Of a stretch of DNA of 64,000 bases, positions 62,601-64,000 are shown one piece after another. The stretch is from Silurus meridionalis (taxonomy: Eukaryota > Chordata > Actinopteri > Siluriformes > Siluridae), in contig NC_060906.1 of NCBI RefSeq assembly GCF_014805685.1, forward strand, positions 16,774,164-16,838,163, read 5' to 3'. Each line of letters opens with the position of its first letter. The stretch's first letter is position 1. The notes under the pieces are model-generated. The model worked only from the letters and a program-made list of their open reading frames with translations. It was not told the DNA's origin and ran no database searches. Both the position numbers and the translations under genes were made by a program.

Positions 62601-64000
62601 CTTCAAGGCCCATCCCATTGAAATCATTGTTGATATCCAGAACAAGGGCAATGGCGAAGTAAGTCTGGAAAAGTTCCTTTCCACCAAATTTGATTTTCAG
62701 AATAACTATGCTTTAACTCTCAATCCTATGAATCAGCTAATCAACACTGCAGCACTTGTACGCTTCAGCCAGAATAAATACAGCTATAACTTCACGATTG
62801 TCAACAACAATGTTGAGACAGCAGTTTATGCTGCTGCAAATGGTGAGATTGACCTGGATTTCTTAACTGTTCCTATTAGCATTCCAGAAATTGATATACC
62901 AGTCATTGATTTAACCATCCCCGCCATCAATGATGTCAACTTGTATGAGACTACTGTCCTTAAGTACTTGTATACAACCAAGCCAACTATTGATGTGAAT
63001 ACCAAAATTGTCTACAAAAAAAGCAAGTTTGTACCAATCATTGATCTCGGTTTCATAAGTGTTCCTGCTGTAGGCAATCTAATCTCTGAAATGTCTTTTA
63101 AGTCTTCTATTTTCAATCTAATTGCCAATGCTGGAATATATGGAGATAATGACCTTGTCATCCGAATTGCTGCTACATCTAATTCTGTGTTTAAAGAGCT
63201 TAAAGCCAATCTTGAAGGTACAAGCAGCCTCACCATGAAGAGAGGACTGAAATTGGCCACCGCTTTAACTTTGAACAATGCTTACATTGAAGGAACCCAT
63301 AACAGCACTTTAACAGTGAACATAAAAAACCTTGAAGCTACACTAGCAGTGACTTCAGTTGCAAACATGAAACTGCCAATCTTGAGCATTGAAGTTAACC
63401 ACAACCTGCTTGCTGACACCAAAACCCATCCAAATGTAGCATCTACGTTAACAATCAACCACAAATTTGACTTGCCCATTATAATGGCAGTTGGGAGTGG
63501 TGAAGCTAAACACATTGTGAAGGTAGATGCAGCTGCTTCCTACATCTCTGTTGAGTCTACCACAAAGGCTATGATTGATGGAACATTTCTGGAAACTGGT
63601 ATTATGAAGGGAGCTTTGGACAGTGAGGCAACAATGCACATGACTGGTGAAGTTCTGCGCTCCAGAATGAAGACTATTGGTAATGTAAATGTTAATCGTG
63701 GGAATCTCAAAGTGGTGTTTGATATCGATGAAAAATTTGACATGGACTTAAAACTTGGTCATGTGTACACTATCATGACTATCAATTCCAACAATGAAGT
63801 CAATATTGCCACCTTTAACACAAAGGGTAAGCATGCTGCCAAAGCCACTTTTGACTTGGCTCCAATGAGGTCTTTCATTGCCGATGTAGAATTTGACCTG
63901 TCTCAGCCAACTTCTCTTGGCGACTTCACCATCTATGACAAGACAGCTGTTGACTTGAGTCTCTTAAAGCAGAAGATTTCCTGTGACACAAAAATGGTTT
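48792..64000 (+). CDS. apob: Apolipoprotein B, N-terminal two-thirds (3' end outside window)
   Basis: Structural protein of VLDL/LDL and chylomicrons, lipidated in the ER with MTP. Exons: 48792-48843, 49005-49034, 49271-49374, 49453-49598, 49731-49878, 49952-50104, 50188-50312, 50407-50492, 50578-51025, 51132-51246, 51335-51481, 51569-51780, 51973-52168, 52254-52430, 52607-52810, 54854-55021, 55129-55334, 55576-55740, 55829-55938, 56045-56249, 56349-56515, 56893-57053, 57554-57657, 57811-58184, and the giant exon from 58274, open to 64000. Phases agree; about 3243 codons. Signal peptide [19 protein letters not shown]; vitellogenin/lipovitellin-like lipid-transfer domain to about residue 1000; amphipathic beta-strands ([17 protein letters not shown]); a helical, Lys/Glu-rich block near 59940-61300; [16 protein letters not shown] at residue 2986, aligning with the human LDL-receptor site. 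Human apoB has 4563 residues, so about 1300 are missing at the edge. Fish have several apob copies; which one this is is open. Confidence 0.96.
51885..51940. repeat. (CA)n microsatellite in apob intron
   Basis: About 27 CA units, 33 bp before the next acceptor, preceded by a short C run. Confidence 0.97.
52413..52430 (+). other. apob: RKKR basic site in apob (residues 709-712)
   Basis: The exon end encodes NDRKKRQ, matching the furin consensus R-X-K/R-R. The related insect apolipophorin precursor is cut at an RXXR site at about the same distance from its N-terminus. Cleavage of fish apoB here is inferred only. Confidence 0.5.
52848..53095 (+). repeat. tRNA-Glu-derived SINE, copy 2, in apob intron 15
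   Basis: tccctggtggtctagtggtt...cactctcaccgctgcggcccgggttcgatccctgatcaggga reads as nearly complete tRNA-Glu with CTC at the anticodon position. Body and tail match copy 1 at 23037, ending gatccgctgtggcgactcctaatggg. A short duplication, tttcataaagggtggg, flanks it (about 52836 and 53099). Confidence 0.92.
53253..54591 (-). mobile_element. Decayed Tc1/mariner element in apob intron 15
   Basis: Ends tacagtacaagtcaaatgtttta and ccaaacttttgactagtactgta are the inverted repeats of a common fish Tc1 family. The interior (tcttgaactctaagaagcat, ttaatcttcctttcctgatg, ctgcacttggggacag) is reverse-strand transposase with deletions and stops. Confidence 0.85.
56646..56689. repeat. (CT)n microsatellite in apob intron
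   Basis: About 21 CT units; an (ATA)n-rich stretch at 56570-56605 precedes it. Confidence 0.97.
63226..63252 (+). other. apob: Counterpart of apoB LDL-receptor-binding site B
   Basis: Residues 2986-2994 read SLTMKRGLK, followed by LATALTL. Human site B is RLTRKRGLK at 3359-3367, followed by LATALSL. Two of the basic residues are replaced (Arg to Ser, Arg to Met); Lys-Arg-Gly-Leu-Lys is kept. Confidence 0.85.

Noticed and set aside
58890..63743. Several 60-130 codon open frames on the minus strand
   Set aside because: They lie antisense to the uninterrupted giant apob exon and show no family signature.

Overview
This window is vertebrate nuclear DNA, almost certainly from a ray-finned (teleost) fish. 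It has small exons with GT-AG introns, many Tc1/mariner and hAT remnants, tRNA-derived SINEs, long (CA)n/(TG)n/(TA)n microsatellites, and proteins that read as fish orthologues of human genes. The species cannot be fixed from sequence alone; an otophysan such as a catfish or characin is a guess from the repeat content. I joined exons by hand from splice sites and checked reading phase across every junction.

Layout. (1) 190-9400, plus strand: the 3' part of otoferlin (otof): C2D-C2E linker, C2E, C2F and two alternative last exons, plus a tandem duplicate of a C2F exon. (2) 13624-19515, minus strand: a complete 15-exon, 728-residue USP37-like deubiquitinase with an internally duplicated exon block; two nested hAT elements sit in its first intron. 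(3) 19981-20106: a CpG-containing region with a perfect NRF-1 site and a possible orphan first exon. (4) 20880-23280: a pile of transposon pieces. (5) 24026-30034, plus strand: complete pdia6 (13 exons, 442 residues, two CGHC thioredoxin domains, C-terminal KDEL) with ERSE-like promoter elements. (6) 32051-34101, minus strand: a complete hippocalcin-like neuronal calcium sensor (hpcal1, 191 residues), tail to tail with pdia6. (7) 34170-48640: a gene-poor stretch with a large 10-bp-based minisatellite, a LINE 3' end, a hAT element with perfect target-site duplication, a Tc1 element and some possible conserved non-coding DNA. (8) 48792-64000, plus strand: apolipoprotein B (apob), from signal peptide through 24 small exons into the giant exon, which is still open at the window edge (about 3243 codons present).

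The genes do not form one pathway. OTOF, PDIA6, HPCAL1 and APOB all lie on human 2p, so the block looks like conserved synteny. The most interesting points are the duplicated otoferlin C2F exon, the paired otoferlin last exons, the duplicated USP exon block with an altered Cys box, the degraded LDL-receptor-binding motif in apoB, an RKKR site in apoB, the ERSE-like pair before pdia6, and a SINE and a LINE that share a 3' tail.
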